Assembly: GCF_000931445.1 (NCBI RefSeq) | Contig: NZ_CP010849.1 | Coordinates: 5,642,001-5,706,000 of the forward strand | DNA: 64,000 bases | Reading direction: 5' to 3' | DNA from: Streptomyces cyaneogriseus subsp. noncyanogenus | GTDB taxonomy: Bacteria > Actinomycetota > Actinomycetes > Streptomycetales > Streptomycetaceae | In this document: positions 15,268 to 24,649 of the stretch, one piece after another | How the letters are laid out: each line of letters opens with the position of its first letter | How positions within the stretch are numbered: the first letter of the stretch is position 1 | Notes under the pieces: generated by a model | Database searches by the model: none | Told to the model about the DNA's origin: nothing | The model's input: the letters and a program-made list of their open reading frames with translations, nothing else | Made by a program: the position numbers and the translations under genes

Positions 15268-16560
15268 CTACCCGGTCAGCGCCAGGGCCGCCACCGACGC
15301 CGCCACCGCGGCCACGGCCAGCACCGCGCCGGTCCCCAGCAGCCGGGTGACCGGCACCCGCACCCCGTACGCGTGGCACCGCTCGTACCACAGCAGCGTC
15401 GCCAGCGAGGCCCACGGCGTCACCACCGGGCCCACGTTGGTGCCGATGAGCAGCGCCAGCAACTGGTCGTGGTTGCCGAGCGGCACGGCCGCCTCCCCGG
15501 CCAGGTAGACCGGGAGGTTGTTCAGGACGTTCGACAGTCCCGCGCCCACCGCGGCCGCCCTGAGCAGGCCCGCCAGGCCGCCGTCGTCGCCGACCGCGGC
15601 GGCCAGCAGCTCGTGCAGCCCGTTGGCGTTGACCGTCTCCACCACCAGGAACATCCCGGGCACCATCACCAGCAGCCGCCAGGGCACCAGCGACAGCCGC
15701 AGCTCCGACCGGCGGCGCACCGCGAAGGCCGCGACGGCGACGGCCGCCGCCGCCGCGGACGCCACCCACAGCTCGACGTCGGCGACCAGGATCGCGACCA
15801 GGAACCCGGCGCAGGCCAGCGCGCAGGCCCGGAACAGCACCGGATCGGCGGGCCGGTGCACCGGCGGCGTCCGGTAACGGCCACGGCCCTGCGTCCGCGT
15901 GTCGTCCCGGGCGCCCTCCCGTACGTCCTCGCGGCGGGCCGCACCCGGGCCTCCGGTGACGGGGGCGTCCGGCTCCCCGGCGCCCTCTCCGCGTCTGCCG
16001 CGCCGCCAGAAGAACGACCACAGGCACACCATCGTCACCGCGACGGCCGCCAGCTGCGGTGCCCACATCCGGGCCGCCAGACCCGCCGGGGACAGCGCGA
16101 CCCGGTCCGCCGCCAGCAGATTGGTCAGGTTGGACACCGGCAGCAGCAGACTCGCCGTGTTGGCCAGCCACACCGTGGTCATCGCCAGCGGCACCGCCGC
16201 GATCCCCACCCGCGAGGCGAGCGCCAGCATCACCGGGGTCAGCAGCACGGCGGTGGTGTCCAGGTTCAGGGCGATGGTGGTGACCGAGGCGAAGGCCACG
16301 CAGAGCAGGAACAGGGCCGCGTAACTGCCCCGCCCGGCGCGCGCCACCCGCGCCGCCACCACGTCGAACACCTCGGCCCTGCTGGTCAGTTCGGCCAGCA
16401 CGATCACCGTGCCGAGGAACGCCAGCAGCGGGGCGATCCGTTCCATCGCGTCGCCCGCCGGCCCGGTCGGCAGCAGCCCCGAGGCCAGGCACACCAGTCC
16501 CGTCACCAGCAGCCCGATCGCCAGCCGGTCCAGCACATGCAGACGCAGAAAGACACGCAC
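15268..16560 (-). CDS. SLC13/ArsB-type ion permease
   Basis: About 430 residues with roughly ten hydrophobic helices in two halves, separated by a long charged cytoplasmic loop (about 205-250). The repeated re-entrant segments AFASVTTIALNLDTTAVLLTP and GLSNVLNNLPVYLAGEAA, with an Asn/Asp-rich LDTTAVL and NNLPVYL, are the hallmark of ion-transporter superfamily members such as ArsB, NhaD and citrate/dicarboxylate permeases. Substrate unknown: anions such as arsenite or dicarboxylates are possible. Start GTG 16560 lacks a clear RBS and could be a few codons further in. It ends only 11 nt from the convergent phosphatase-family gene and is divergent from the giant TIR-NACHT gene. Confidence 0.82.
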   Translation of the reverse strand: MRVFLRLHVLDRLAIGLLVTGLVCLASGLLPTGPAGDAMERIAPLLAFLGTVIVLAELTSRAEVFDVVAARVARAGRGSYAALFLLCVAFASVTTIALNLDTTAVLLTPVMLALASRVGIAAVPLAMTTVWLANTASLLLPVSNLTNLLAADRVALSPAGLAARMWAPQLAAVAVTMVCLWSFFWRRGRRGEGAGEPDAPVTGGPGAARREDVREGARDDTRTQGRGRYRTPPVHRPADPVLFRACALACAGFLVAILVADVELWVASAAAAAVAVAAFAVRRRSELRLSLVPWRLLVMVPGMFLVVETVNANGLHELLAAAVGDDGGLAGLLRAAAVGAGLSNVLNNLPVYLAGEAAVPLGNHDQLLALLIGTNVGPVVTPWASLATLLWYERCHAYGVRVPVTRLLGTGAVLAVAAVAASVAALALTG

Positions 16561-16693
16561 GGATGGAAGGGTCGCACATCCGTGCACCGCCGGGGCCGGT
16601 CCGCGTCCGACCGGTGCGAGGACAAGCCCGCGCAACCGGGAACGATGCCGTAAAACCGTCGGAGGCAAGGGGCCGCAGAGGCATGATGGACCC

Positions 16694-19600
16694 ATGGTGG
16701 CTCGTCGAAACGCCCCGGGGGACACCGGGCCATGGGACTTCTTCATCAGCTACTCACCGGCCGACGAACGCTGGGCGTCGTGGATCGCCTGGACCCTGGA
16801 GGAGGCCGGTTACCGCACGGTCCTCCAGGCCTGGGACTTCGTCCCCGGCACCAACTTCGTGGACTTCATGGACCGTGGCGTCAGCGAGTCCGCCGCCGTC
16901 ATCGCCGTCCTGTCCCGCAACTACGAACGCTCCCGGTACGGCCGCATGGAGTGGCAGGCCGCCCTGCGCGCCGACCCCGACGCCCCGGAGCGGCGGCTGC
17001 TCACCGTACGCGTCGAGGACATCCCGGTGGAGGGCCTGCTGGCCACCATCACCTACGTCGACCTGGTCCCGGTCACCGACCCCTCGGCCGCCCGCGACCT
17101 GCTCCTCGCCCGGGTCCGCCAGGCCCTGGACGGCCGCGCCCGGCCCAGCCTGCGGCCCGACTACCCGGGCGGCCCCGGCCACCCGGCCCCGGACGGCCCG
17201 TCGGTCCCCGTCGCGCCGCCGCCCGGAAGGCCGCTCGGCCGCCCCGGCTGGGCGGGCCGGCGCAGGCCCGCCGCGCCACCGGCCTACCCCAGGGTCGCCC
17301 AGGATGCCGGAGCCCGCGAGGCCGTCACCGTGCTCCACCTGGCCGGACCCGCCTTCGGCCGCGGACAGGACCCGGCCGAGTTACAGGCGGCGATCTGGGG
17401 CGATCTGGTGGAACTCACCGACACCGGCGCACCTGCCCCCGACCTGCTGGTGGTCACCGGCGACCTCACCGCCTCCGGCAGCCCCCGCGAGTTCGAACAG
17501 GCCCTGGCCTTCCTCACCGGGCTGCGCGCGCTGCTCGGCCTGGAACCGCACCGGGTGGCCGTCGTCCCCGGCGGCCGGGACGTCAACCAGGCCGCCTGCC
17601 GCGCCTACTTCAGCACCTGCGAGGCCGACGAGATGCCGCCCCGGCCGCCCTACTGGCCCAAGTGGCGGCACTACGCCCGGCTCTTCCGGGAGCTCTACCA
17701 GGGCCTCGACGCGGTCTTCGACAGCGACCAGCCCTGGACCCTGTTCCCCGTGCCCGAACTGCACACGGTCGTCGCGGGACTGAACTCCTCGATGGCCTAC
17801 AGCCACCGCCTCGACGACCAGTACGGCATGGTCGGCCCCGAGCAGGCCGCCTGGTTCGCGCAGGCGCTGCGCCCGTACGAGAACGAGGGCTGGCTGCGCC
17901 TCGGCGCCCTGCGCCACCCGCCCGGCGACCCCCGGCACCCCGGCGCCCGCAGGGCCGCCGGCGCGCGGGGCACGGCCGCCCAGGACGGCGCCGGGCCGCT
18001 GCGCGACACCGATGTGCTGGCCCGGCTGACCGCGCCCCGGCTCCACCTGCTGCTGCACGGCCCCGCCGAGCCCGGAGCGGACTCGGTCCTGACCACCGCC
18101 TCCGGCGAGGTGCCCGTGCTCGGCGCGGCCGGGCCCGGACGGCACGAGCTGCTGCGCGTCGGCCGCGACGGCCTGGCGCGCTGGCACGCCCCCGGCGAGC
18201 CACGCCGCCACCAGGCCGAGTGGCGACGGGCCCACCGTGCCTTCGGCCCCGCCCCGGACGGCCGGGCGGCGGACCCCGCCGACCCGCAGGGCACCGCCCC
18301 CTCACCCGCCGGGCCCGGCGGACCGGCCGACCCCGAACCCGAGCACGAGCCGCGCGCGGTGCAGTCCCCGGCCGAGGCGCTGCTCGCCCGGGTCGCCGAG
18401 GTCTGCCGCACCCGCCACGACGGCGCCCAGATCCGCCCGGTGGCCGGACCGGTGCCCCAACTGCTGGTCACCTGGACCGAGTCGGGCTTCGTCCGCCAGC
18501 AGCGGGTCGCCGTGCACACCGGCACCCCCACGGCCGACGACGTCGAGCGCTTCACGGCGCTCGTCCACGCCGCGGACTCCGAGACCGACGCCGAACTCGT
18601 CCACGACGGCCCGCCGCCCGCCCGGGAACTGCGCGACGCGGCCCGCCGCCGGGGCGTCCGGGTGCGCAGCTTCACCGAGTTCCAGGGCCTGCTCGACCTG
18701 CGCGGCTACGTCGCCGCCCAGAACGAGCGGCTGCGCACCGACCCCCGCTACCCACCGGGCATGTACCTCCCCCAGCGGTACCGCGAGGTGGAACGCCTCG
18801 GCGCCGAGGACCGCGACGGGCTGGTCGACGACATGCTCCGGCTGCTCGACTCCGACCAGGGCCGCTTCCTGCTGCTGCTCGGCGACTTCGGGCACGGCAA
18901 GACCTTCGCGCTGCGGGAGCTGGCCCGCCGCATCCCGGCCGAACTGCCCCACGTCATCCCGCTGCTGGTGGAACTGCACGCACTGGACCGCGCCTACTCC
19001 TTCGAAGGTCTGGTCGCCGCCCACCTCGCCGCCCACGGCGTCGACAACATCGACCTGCGCGCCTTCCGCTACATGTTCCAGCAGGGCCGGATCGTGCTGC
19101 TCTTCGACGGCTTCGACGAACTGGTCACCCAGGTCAGCTACGACCGCGCGGCCGAACGCCTCCAGGTGCTGCTGGACTCCGTCGTGGACAACGCCAAGAT
19201 CGTCGTCAGCAGCCGCACCCAGCACTTCCGCTCCCAGGACCAGGTGCTGACCGCGCTCGGCGAACGCGTCGGCCTCCTCCCGCAGCGCCGGGTGCTGGCC
19301 GTGCAGGAGTTCACCCCGCGGCAGATACGCGCCTACCTGGTGAACCGCTACGACGGCGACGAGCGCGCCGCCGACCGCCGGCTGCGGCTGCTGGACGCCA
19401 TCCCCGACCTGCTCGCCCTGTGCCGCAACCCCCGGCTGCTCGGCTTCGTCGCCGACCTCGACGACGACCAGCTCCGCGCCGTCGCCGGAGCCGGCCGCGC
19501 GCTCAGCCCCGCCGGGCTCTACCAGGAGGTGCTCACCGCCTGGCTGCGCTTCGAGGAACACCGCGGCACCGGCGGCCCCGGCCGGGCGCCCGGACTCAGC

Positions 19601-22600
19601 CTGGAACAGCTCTGGAACGCGGTCACCGTGCTCGCCCTGCGGCTGTGGGAGAGCGGCCAGGAGGCGCTGCGCCTCGACGAACTGACCGATGTCGCCGAGA
19701 CGCTGGCCGGGCTCGCCGACACCCGGCTGTCGGTGCCGCAGACCGCGCACGCCATCGGCTCCGGCAGCCTGCTGGTCCGCAGCGACGACGGTGTGTTCCG
19801 GTTCATCCACGGCTCGGTGGTGGAGTGGCTGATCGCCCGCGAGTGCGCCCTGCGGCTGGCCGCCGGCGACACCGCGCTGCTGTCCCGGCGGCAGCTCAGC
19901 CGGCTGGCCGTGGAGTTCCTGTGCGACCTCGCCGACCACCGGGCCTGCCAGGAGTGGGCCGAGCGCACGCTGAGCGGCACCGGCCCGGACGAGCCGGACC
20001 CCGCCGCCCGGGGCGAGGAGGTCGCCCGCGCCAACGCCGTGAAGATCCTCGCCCGGCTGCGGGTGCCCGCCCACACCGACCTGCGCGGCGCCTCCCTCGC
20101 CGGGGAGGACCTGTCCTACCGCGACTTCTCCGGCGTCGACCTGACCCGCGCCGACCTCACCGACGCCCGCCTGGTCGGCGCCAACCTCTCCGGCGCCGTG
20201 CTGCGCCAGGCGCGGCTGACCGGCGCCCGGCTCGACGGCGCCGACCTGTCCGGAGCCGATCTGCGCGGCGCCGACCTGCGGCGGGCCCGGCTGATCCGCA
20301 CCGACCTGACCGGCGCCCGGGTCGAGGGCGGCCGCTGGCGGCGCGCGGCGCTGATCTCCGCCACCACCGGGCCCGGGCTGCCGGCCACGCCCGAGCTGGC
20401 CACGGCCGCGACCGCCCCCGGCATGACGGTCGAAGCGGGGTTCCGCCCCTCCGCGGTCGGTGTGCCCTACGGCTTCGACCTGCGCACCAGCCGGCTGCCC
20501 GAGCCCATCTCCTACAGCCCGGACGGCGAACTGCTCGCCGTGGGCAGCGAGGACGGCGGCGTCCTGGTCTGCGACGCGGTCACCGGCACCGCCCTGCGCA
20601 CCCTCCCGGGCCACACCGGCCGGGTCTACGCGGTCAAGTTCCGCGAGCGGGTGCTGGCCACCGGCAGCGCCGACGGCACCGTACGGCTGTGGGACCCGGT
20701 CTCCGGCCGCTGCCTGCACCGGCTGGAGATCCACCCGGGCGGTGTCTGGCCGGTCGTCCTGAACGCGGACGGCTCCCTGGTGGCCACCGGCGACGCCGAC
20801 GGCGTGGTCACCGTGTGGGACACGGCCTCGGGCACGCCGGTGCACCGGCTGCCCGGGCACGCGGCGCCCGTCTACACGGTCGCCTTCGCACCCGACGACG
20901 CCACCCTCGTCACCGGCGACGCCTCCGCCGCCGTACGCCTGTGGGAGCTGGCCGGCGGGCGGCCGGCCGGTGACCTGCCGGGTCACCGGGGCGCGGTCTT
21001 CCGGGCCCGGTTCAGCCCGGACGGCTCGCTGCTGGCCACCGGCGACATGGGAGACGGGCGGGCCGGCACCGTCCGGGTGTGGGACCTCGCCGCCCGCCGG
21101 GTCCGGCACGAGTTCACCGGGCACGCGGGCCGCGTCTACACCCTGGACTTCCACCCCGGCGGCCGGTTCCTGGTGAGCGGCGACACCGAGGGGGAGGTGC
21201 GGCTGTGGGACCTGGCCGAAGGCGGCTCGGCCGGGCTGCTGGGCGGCTGCCGCGGCGCCGTCTACCAGGTGCTCTTCGACCCGGACGGGGCCCTGCTGGC
21301 CGCCGGGGACAGCGCCGGGGTGGTCCGCCTGTGGCGGTTCGGCCCCGAGGCCGGCGCCGCCGACGGTCGGCCGGCCGCCGTGCCGCTGAGCCGGCAGCCC
21401 TCGGAACACCGCGGTTCGGTCTGGGTGTGCAAGTTCCGCCCGCACGGCGACACCCCCGCCTCCGAGACCGGCCCCCTGCTGGTGACGGGCGGCAACGACG
21501 GGGCGGTCCGGCTGTGGGACCCGGCCGGCGGCCAGGGCCGGCGCATCCTGCGGGGTCACGGGCGCCGGATCGGCAGCCTCTCCTTCAGCGCGGACGGCTC
21601 GATGCTGGCGGCCGGGGGCAACGACGGTGTGATCCGCCTGTGGCACGCCTCCTCCGGGCGGCGGCTGCGCGAGCTGACCGGGCAGAGCGACCGCCTGGTC
21701 TCGGCGGTGTTCAGCCCCGGCGGGCCCCTGCTGGCCACCGCGAGCAGCGACGGCAACATGTACCTGTGGAACGCCGCCACCGGCGAGTACCAGCGGGAGA
21801 TGGACGTCGAGACCGAGCACGTCTGGGCCGAGGCGTTCAGCGCCGACGGCGAGGTGCTGGCCACCGCCAACGACGACGACACCGTACGGCTGTGGTATCG
21901 GGCCACCGGCGCGCACCTGTTCACCCTCACCGAGCACTACGGCCGGGTCCGCTCGATCGCCTTCCGGTCCGACGGCGCGGTCCTGGCGACCGGCTGCGAC
22001 GACCGCCGGGTACGGATCTGGGACATGGCCGACGGCCGGCTCACCGAGGTCCTCGACGGCCACACCGACCGGGTGTACGCCGTGGCGTTCGCGCCGGACG
22101 GCTCCTGGCTCGCCAGCGCCTCCTGGGACGGGGAGGCCGTGATCTGGCGGGACGGGGCGGTCGCGCACCGGCTGACCGGCCACACCGGCAGGCTGTGGAC
22201 GGCCGCGGCGCATCCGCGCCTGCCCCTGCTCGCCACGGCGGGTGACGACCGCACGGTCCGGCTGTGGGACGCCCACACCGGCCGGGAGAAGGCCGCCCTG
22301 ACCGGTCACACCGGCAGGGTGCTGGCGGTCGCCTTCAGTCCCGACGGCTCGCTGCTGGCCAGCGGCGGCGAGGACGGCACGGTCCGGCTGTGGGACGTCC
22401 CCGCCGACGCCCCGGCCGGGCTGCGCGCCACCCTGGTCGGCATGCCGGAGGGCTGGGCCGCGCTGTCGCCGTCCGGCGGCTACAAGTACGAGGGCGACAT
22501 CACGGGCGAGTTCTGGCACGCCATCGGCATGTGCCGCTTCGAACCGGGCGAACTCGACGGCCACCTGCCCGGCCTGCGCAACGTGCCGCTGGAGGAGCCG

Positions 22601-22633
22601 CTGGAGGCGCCGCGGGGCGGGCAGCCGGAGTGA
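16694..22633 (+). CDS. TIR / pseudo-phosphoesterase / NACHT / pentapeptide / WD40 giant conflict protein
   Basis: A 1979-residue cytosolic multidomain protein. Domains in order: (a) TIR, about 16-125, starting FFISYSPADERWASWI, with NYERSRYGRMEWQAAL placing Glu86 where NADase TIRs have their catalytic glutamate; (b) Pro/Arg/Gly-rich linker, about 150-205; (c) calcineurin-like domain, about 210-510, recognisable from VVTGDLTASG, PPYWPKWRHY and VVAGLNSSMAYSHR, but with metal ligands replaced; (d) unassigned alpha/beta domain, about 560-690; (e) NACHT NTPase, Walker A GDFGHGKT at 730-737, Walker B IVLLFDGFDEL at about 800-810, then KIVVSSRTQHF; (f) pentapeptide repeats, about 1127-1212; (g) 15 WD40 repeats, about 1265-1910, enough for two seven-blade propellers. 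The layout suggests WD40/NACHT sensing that switches on a TIR effector. Start: ATG 16694, six bases after CATGAT (16682-16687), a leaderless-type -10 box. Codon 230 is TTA. Confidence 0.92.
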   Translation: MVARRNAPGDTGPWDFFISYSPADERWASWIAWTLEEAGYRTVLQAWDFVPGTNFVDFMDRGVSESAAVIAVLSRNYERSRYGRMEWQAALRADPDAPERRLLTVRVEDIPVEGLLATITYVDLVPVTDPSAARDLLLARVRQALDGRARPSLRPDYPGGPGHPAPDGPSVPVAPPPGRPLGRPGWAGRRRPAAPPAYPRVAQDAGAREAVTVLHLAGPAFGRGQDPAELQAAIWGDLVELTDTGAPAPDLLVVTGDLTASGSPREFEQALAFLTGLRALLGLEPHRVAVVPGGRDVNQAACRAYFSTCEADEMPPRPPYWPKWRHYARLFRELYQGLDAVFDSDQPWTLFPVPELHTVVAGLNSSMAYSHRLDDQYGMVGPEQAAWFAQALRPYENEGWLRLGALRHPPGDPRHPGARRAAGARGTAAQDGAGPLRDTDVLARLTAPRLHLLLHGPAEPGADSVLTTASGEVPVLGAAGPGRHELLRVGRDGLARWHAPGEPRRHQAEWRRAHRAFGPAPDGRAADPADPQGTAPSPAGPGGPADPEPEHEPRAVQSPAEALLARVAEVCRTRHDGAQIRPVAGPVPQLLVTWTESGFVRQQRVAVHTGTPTADDVERFTALVHAADSETDAELVHDGPPPARELRDAARRRGVRVRSFTEFQGLLDLRGYVAAQNERLRTDPRYPPGMYLPQRYREVERLGAEDRDGLVDDMLRLLDSDQGRFLLLLGDFGHGKTFALRELARRIPAELPHVIPLLVELHALDRAYSFEGLVAAHLAAHGVDNIDLRAFRYMFQQGRIVLLFDGFDELVTQVSYDRAAERLQVLLDSVVDNAKIVVSSRTQHFRSQDQVLTALGERVGLLPQRRVLAVQEFTPRQIRAYLVNRYDGDERAADRRLRLLDAIPDLLALCRNPRLLGFVADLDDDQLRAVAGAGRALSPAGLYQEVLTAWLRFEEHRGTGGPGRAPGLSLEQLWNAVTVLALRLWESGQEALRLDELTDVAETLAGLADTRLSVPQTAHAIGSGSLLVRSDDGVFRFIHGSVVEWLIARECALRLAAGDTALLSRRQLSRLAVEFLCDLADHRACQEWAERTLSGTGPDEPDPAARGEEVARANAVKILARLRVPAHTDLRGASLAGEDLSYRDFSGVDLTRADLTDARLVGANLSGAVLRQARLTGARLDGADLSGADLRGADLRRARLIRTDLTGARVEGGRWRRAALISATTGPGLPATPELATAATAPGMTVEAGFRPSAVGVPYGFDLRTSRLPEPISYSPDGELLAVGSEDGGVLVCDAVTGTALRTLPGHTGRVYAVKFRERVLATGSADGTVRLWDPVSGRCLHRLEIHPGGVWPVVLNADGSLVATGDADGVVTVWDTASGTPVHRLPGHAAPVYTVAFAPDDATLVTGDASAAVRLWELAGGRPAGDLPGHRGAVFRARFSPDGSLLATGDMGDGRAGTVRVWDLAARRVRHEFTGHAGRVYTLDFHPGGRFLVSGDTEGEVRLWDLAEGGSAGLLGGCRGAVYQVLFDPDGALLAAGDSAGVVRLWRFGPEAGAADGRPAAVPLSRQPSEHRGSVWVCKFRPHGDTPASETGPLLVTGGNDGAVRLWDPAGGQGRRILRGHGRRIGSLSFSADGSMLAAGGNDGVIRLWHASSGRRLRELTGQSDRLVSAVFSPGGPLLATASSDGNMYLWNAATGEYQREMDVETEHVWAEAFSADGEVLATANDDDTVRLWYRATGAHLFTLTEHYGRVRSIAFRSDGAVLATGCDDRRVRIWDMADGRLTEVLDGHTDRVYAVAFAPDGSWLASASWDGEAVIWRDGAVAHRLTGHTGRLWTAAAHPRLPLLATAGDDRTVRLWDAHTGREKAALTGHTGRVLAVAFSPDGSLLASGGEDGTVRLWDVPADAPAGLRATLVGMPEGWAALSPSGGYKYEGDITGEFWHAIGMCRFEPGELDGHLPGLRNVPLEEPLEAPRGGQPE
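17381..17383 (+). promoter_or_regulatory. In-frame TTA leucine codon (possible bldA control)
   Basis: TTA at codon 230 of the TIR-NACHT-WD40 gene (context GCC GAG TTA CAG GCG). In Streptomyces this codon is read only by the bldA tRNA, which becomes abundant late in development, so translation may be confined to differentiating colonies. It is the only in-frame TTA I noticed in the window. Confidence 0.85.
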
Positions 22634-22687
22634 GACGGCGCGAGGAAGGCGTGAGGCCGGAGTGGGACAGGCCCGCCGGCGTGGCGC

Positions 22688-23374
22688 TCAGCCGCCGTCC
22701 CGCAGCGCGCACAGGGTGCCGATGCGGTTGGTGGTGATCGAGTCCACGCCCAGGGCCAGGAGCCGGCGCATGGACCGGCGGGTGTCGGGCGTCCACACCG
22801 AGAGCAGGTGGCCACCGCGGTGGACGCGCTCGGCCAGAGCGCGGTCCACCAGGGAGAAGCGGTAGTTGAGCCACCGCGGCCGGACCGCCTCCAGGAGGGC
22901 CGGCCGCGGCGGCGCCAGCGTCGTCCAGGTCAGCGCGATCTCGGCGGCCGGGTCGGCGGCGCGGACGGCGAGCATGGCGCGGGCGCCCGCGCAGTAGTAC
23001 ACGCGGTCCCGCGCCCCGCACTCCCGCACCACGTCCACCACGCGGCGCACCGCCCGCAGGTCCGGGGCGCCGGGCAGATCCAGCATCACCCGGCTCCCCT
23101 CCGTCGCGGCCAGGGCCTCGGCCAGCGTCGGCACCCGGCCGTCCGTCAGCCCGGACACCTCGGCCGCCGTCAGCGCGCGCAGCGGACGGTCCCGCTCCCA
23201 CAGCCGCCGCAGCGTCTCGTCGTGCAGCAGCACGGGGACGCCGTCGCGGGTGAGCCGTACGTCGATCTCGACCGCGTCCGCGCCCCGGTCGAGCGCGGAA
23301 CGCAGCGAGTCGATCGTGTTCTCGCGGACGCGGTAGGGGTCGCCGCGGTGGGCCACGGCCGTCACGGTGTGCAT
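22688..23374 (-). CDS. Glycerophosphodiester phosphodiesterase family protein
   Basis: About 228 residues, a single TIM-barrel GDPD domain: AHRGDPYRVRENTIDS at the N-terminus (catalytic HRG, metal-binding E), AVEIDVRLTRDGVPVLLHDE (second metal ligands and catalytic His), and the C-terminal LLSVWTPDTRRSMRRLLALGVDSITTNR typical of the last strands. It hydrolyses deacylated phospholipid diesters to glycerol-3-phosphate and an alcohol, probably in the cytoplasm since no signal peptide is seen. Start: ATG 23374 follows CACAAT by a seven-base gap, a leaderless arrangement; ATG 23383 and 23404 are alternatives. It converges on the TIR-NACHT gene with only 54 nt between stops and no obvious hairpin. 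Confidence 0.88.
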   Translation of the reverse strand: MHTVTAVAHRGDPYRVRENTIDSLRSALDRGADAVEIDVRLTRDGVPVLLHDETLRRLWERDRPLRALTAAEVSGLTDGRVPTLAEALAATEGSRVMLDLPGAPDLRAVRRVVDVVRECGARDRVYYCAGARAMLAVRAADPAAEIALTWTTLAPPRPALLEAVRPRWLNYRFSLVDRALAERVHRGGHLLSVWTPDTRRSMRRLLALGVDSITTNRIGTLCALRDGG

Positions 23375-23429
23375 GCCGGCCATTGTGACCGCCGGGCGGG
23401 GCACGCCGTCCGGCGGGGCGCGAGAAGGC

Positions 23430-24500
23430 TCAGGAGGCCCGGGCGGCGAGCCAGCCCGCGGTGTAGCCGTCGATCTCGTCCTTGATCCTGGCCTTGCCCG
23501 CCGCGTCGAGGAAGGACGCCTCGACGGCGTTCTTCGCCAGCTCGGCCAGGCCCCGTTCGTCGAGGTCCAGCAGCCGGGCGGCCACCGCGTACTCGTTGTC
23601 CAGGTCGGTGCCGAACATCGGCGGGTCGTCGGAGTTGATCGTCACCAGGACCCCGGCGCGGACGAACTCCGCGAGGGGGTGTTCGTCGAGCGTGCGGACC
23701 GCGCGGGTGGCGATGTTGGAGGTCGGGCACACCTCCAGCGGGATCCGGTGCTCGGCGAGGTGCGCCAGCAGCTTCGGGTCCTGCGCGGAGCTGGTGCCGT
23801 GGCCGATCCGCTCGGCCCGCAGGTGGGTGAGGGCGTCCCACACCGTCTGCGGCCCGGTGGTCTCCCCGGCGTGCGGCACCGAGCGCAGCCCGGCGGCGAT
23901 CGCCCGGTCGAAGTACGGCTTGAACCGGGGCCGGGGGACGCCGATCTCGGGCCCGCCGAGGCCGAAGGAGACCAGCCCCTCCGGGCGCACCCGGTCGTCG
24001 GTGGCGAGCCGCGCGGTCACCTCGGCGGACTCCAGCCCCGCCTCGCCGGGGATGTCGAAGCACCAGCGCAGCACGGTCCCGAAGTCGGCCTCGGCCGCCT
24101 TGCGGGCGTCCTCGATGGCGTCCATGAAGGCCCGCTCGTCGATGCCGCGCCGGACGGAGGAGTACGGGGTGACGGTCAGCTCGGCGTAGCGGATCTGCTG
24201 CCGTGCCATGTCCCGGGCCACCTCGTACGTCAGCAGCCGGACGTCCTCCGGCGTGCGGATGAGGTCGACCACCGACAGGTACACCTGGATGAAGTGGGCG
24301 AAGTCGGTGAAGGTGAAGTACTCGGCCAGGGCCTCGGGATCGGCGGGGACCTGGGAGTCGGGATGGCGGGCGGCCAGTTCCGCGACGATCCGGGGGGAGG
24401 CGGAGCCGACGTGGTGCACGTGCAGTTCGGCCTTGGGCAGGCGGGCGATGAAGTCGCTCAGATCGCGCGGGACGCGCGCGTCGACGAGACGGTCGGTCAA
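23430..24500 (-). CDS. add: Adenosine deaminase
   Basis: A 356-residue zinc hydrolase that converts adenosine or deoxyadenosine to inosine in purine salvage. Zinc and catalytic residues are visible: H27-x-H29 in AELHVHHVGS, the His in SVPHAGET, the catalytic Glu in the same loop, and the Asp pair in NSDDPPMFGTDL. Length is normal. Start choice is unusual: the only codon with a proper RBS is TTG at 24500 (GGGGAGGAACC upstream), giving LTDRLVDARVP; longer frames run into unlikely sequence. The variant HVHHVGS rather than HLHxDG is common in actinobacterial paralogues, so a modified purine is possible as substrate. Separated from the GDPD gene by 55 nt, same direction. Confidence 0.88.
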   Translation of the reverse strand: MTDRLVDARVPRDLSDFIARLPKAELHVHHVGSASPRIVAELAARHPDSQVPADPEALAEYFTFTDFAHFIQVYLSVVDLIRTPEDVRLLTYEVARDMARQQIRYAELTVTPYSSVRRGIDERAFMDAIEDARKAAEADFGTVLRWCFDIPGEAGLESAEVTARLATDDRVRPEGLVSFGLGGPEIGVPRPRFKPYFDRAIAAGLRSVPHAGETTGPQTVWDALTHLRAERIGHGTSSAQDPKLLAHLAEHRIPLEVCPTSNIATRAVRTLDEHPLAEFVRAGVLVTINSDDPPMFGTDLDNEYAVAARLLDLDERGLAELAKNAVEASFLDAAGKARIKDEIDGYTAGWLAARAS

Positions 24501-24649
24501 GGTTCCTCCCCGGAACGGCGTCCTCGGCCGGGGCCGGCGGGACGCGGGTGATCGGCTGATCGGTGGGTCGGGGATCATCGTAGGCCTGTCCCGTGCCGCG
24601 CCGCGGCGGGCCGTAGCATGGCGGGACGATCGATCCAGGGGGACGCGAC

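Noticed and set aside
20075..20330. Periodic sequence in the TIR-NACHT gene considered as a DNA repeat or CRISPR-like array
   Set aside because: Periodicity is explained by pentapeptide coding (A-D/N-L-x-x) and, further on, by WD40 repeats; there are no identical repeats with unique spacers.
18302..22564. Very long open frame antisense to the TIR-NACHT-WD40 gene
   Set aside because: High GC keeps the complementary frame open; its product is low-complexity (Val/Gly/Gln/Arg-rich), has no start signal, and the sense strand has clear domains.
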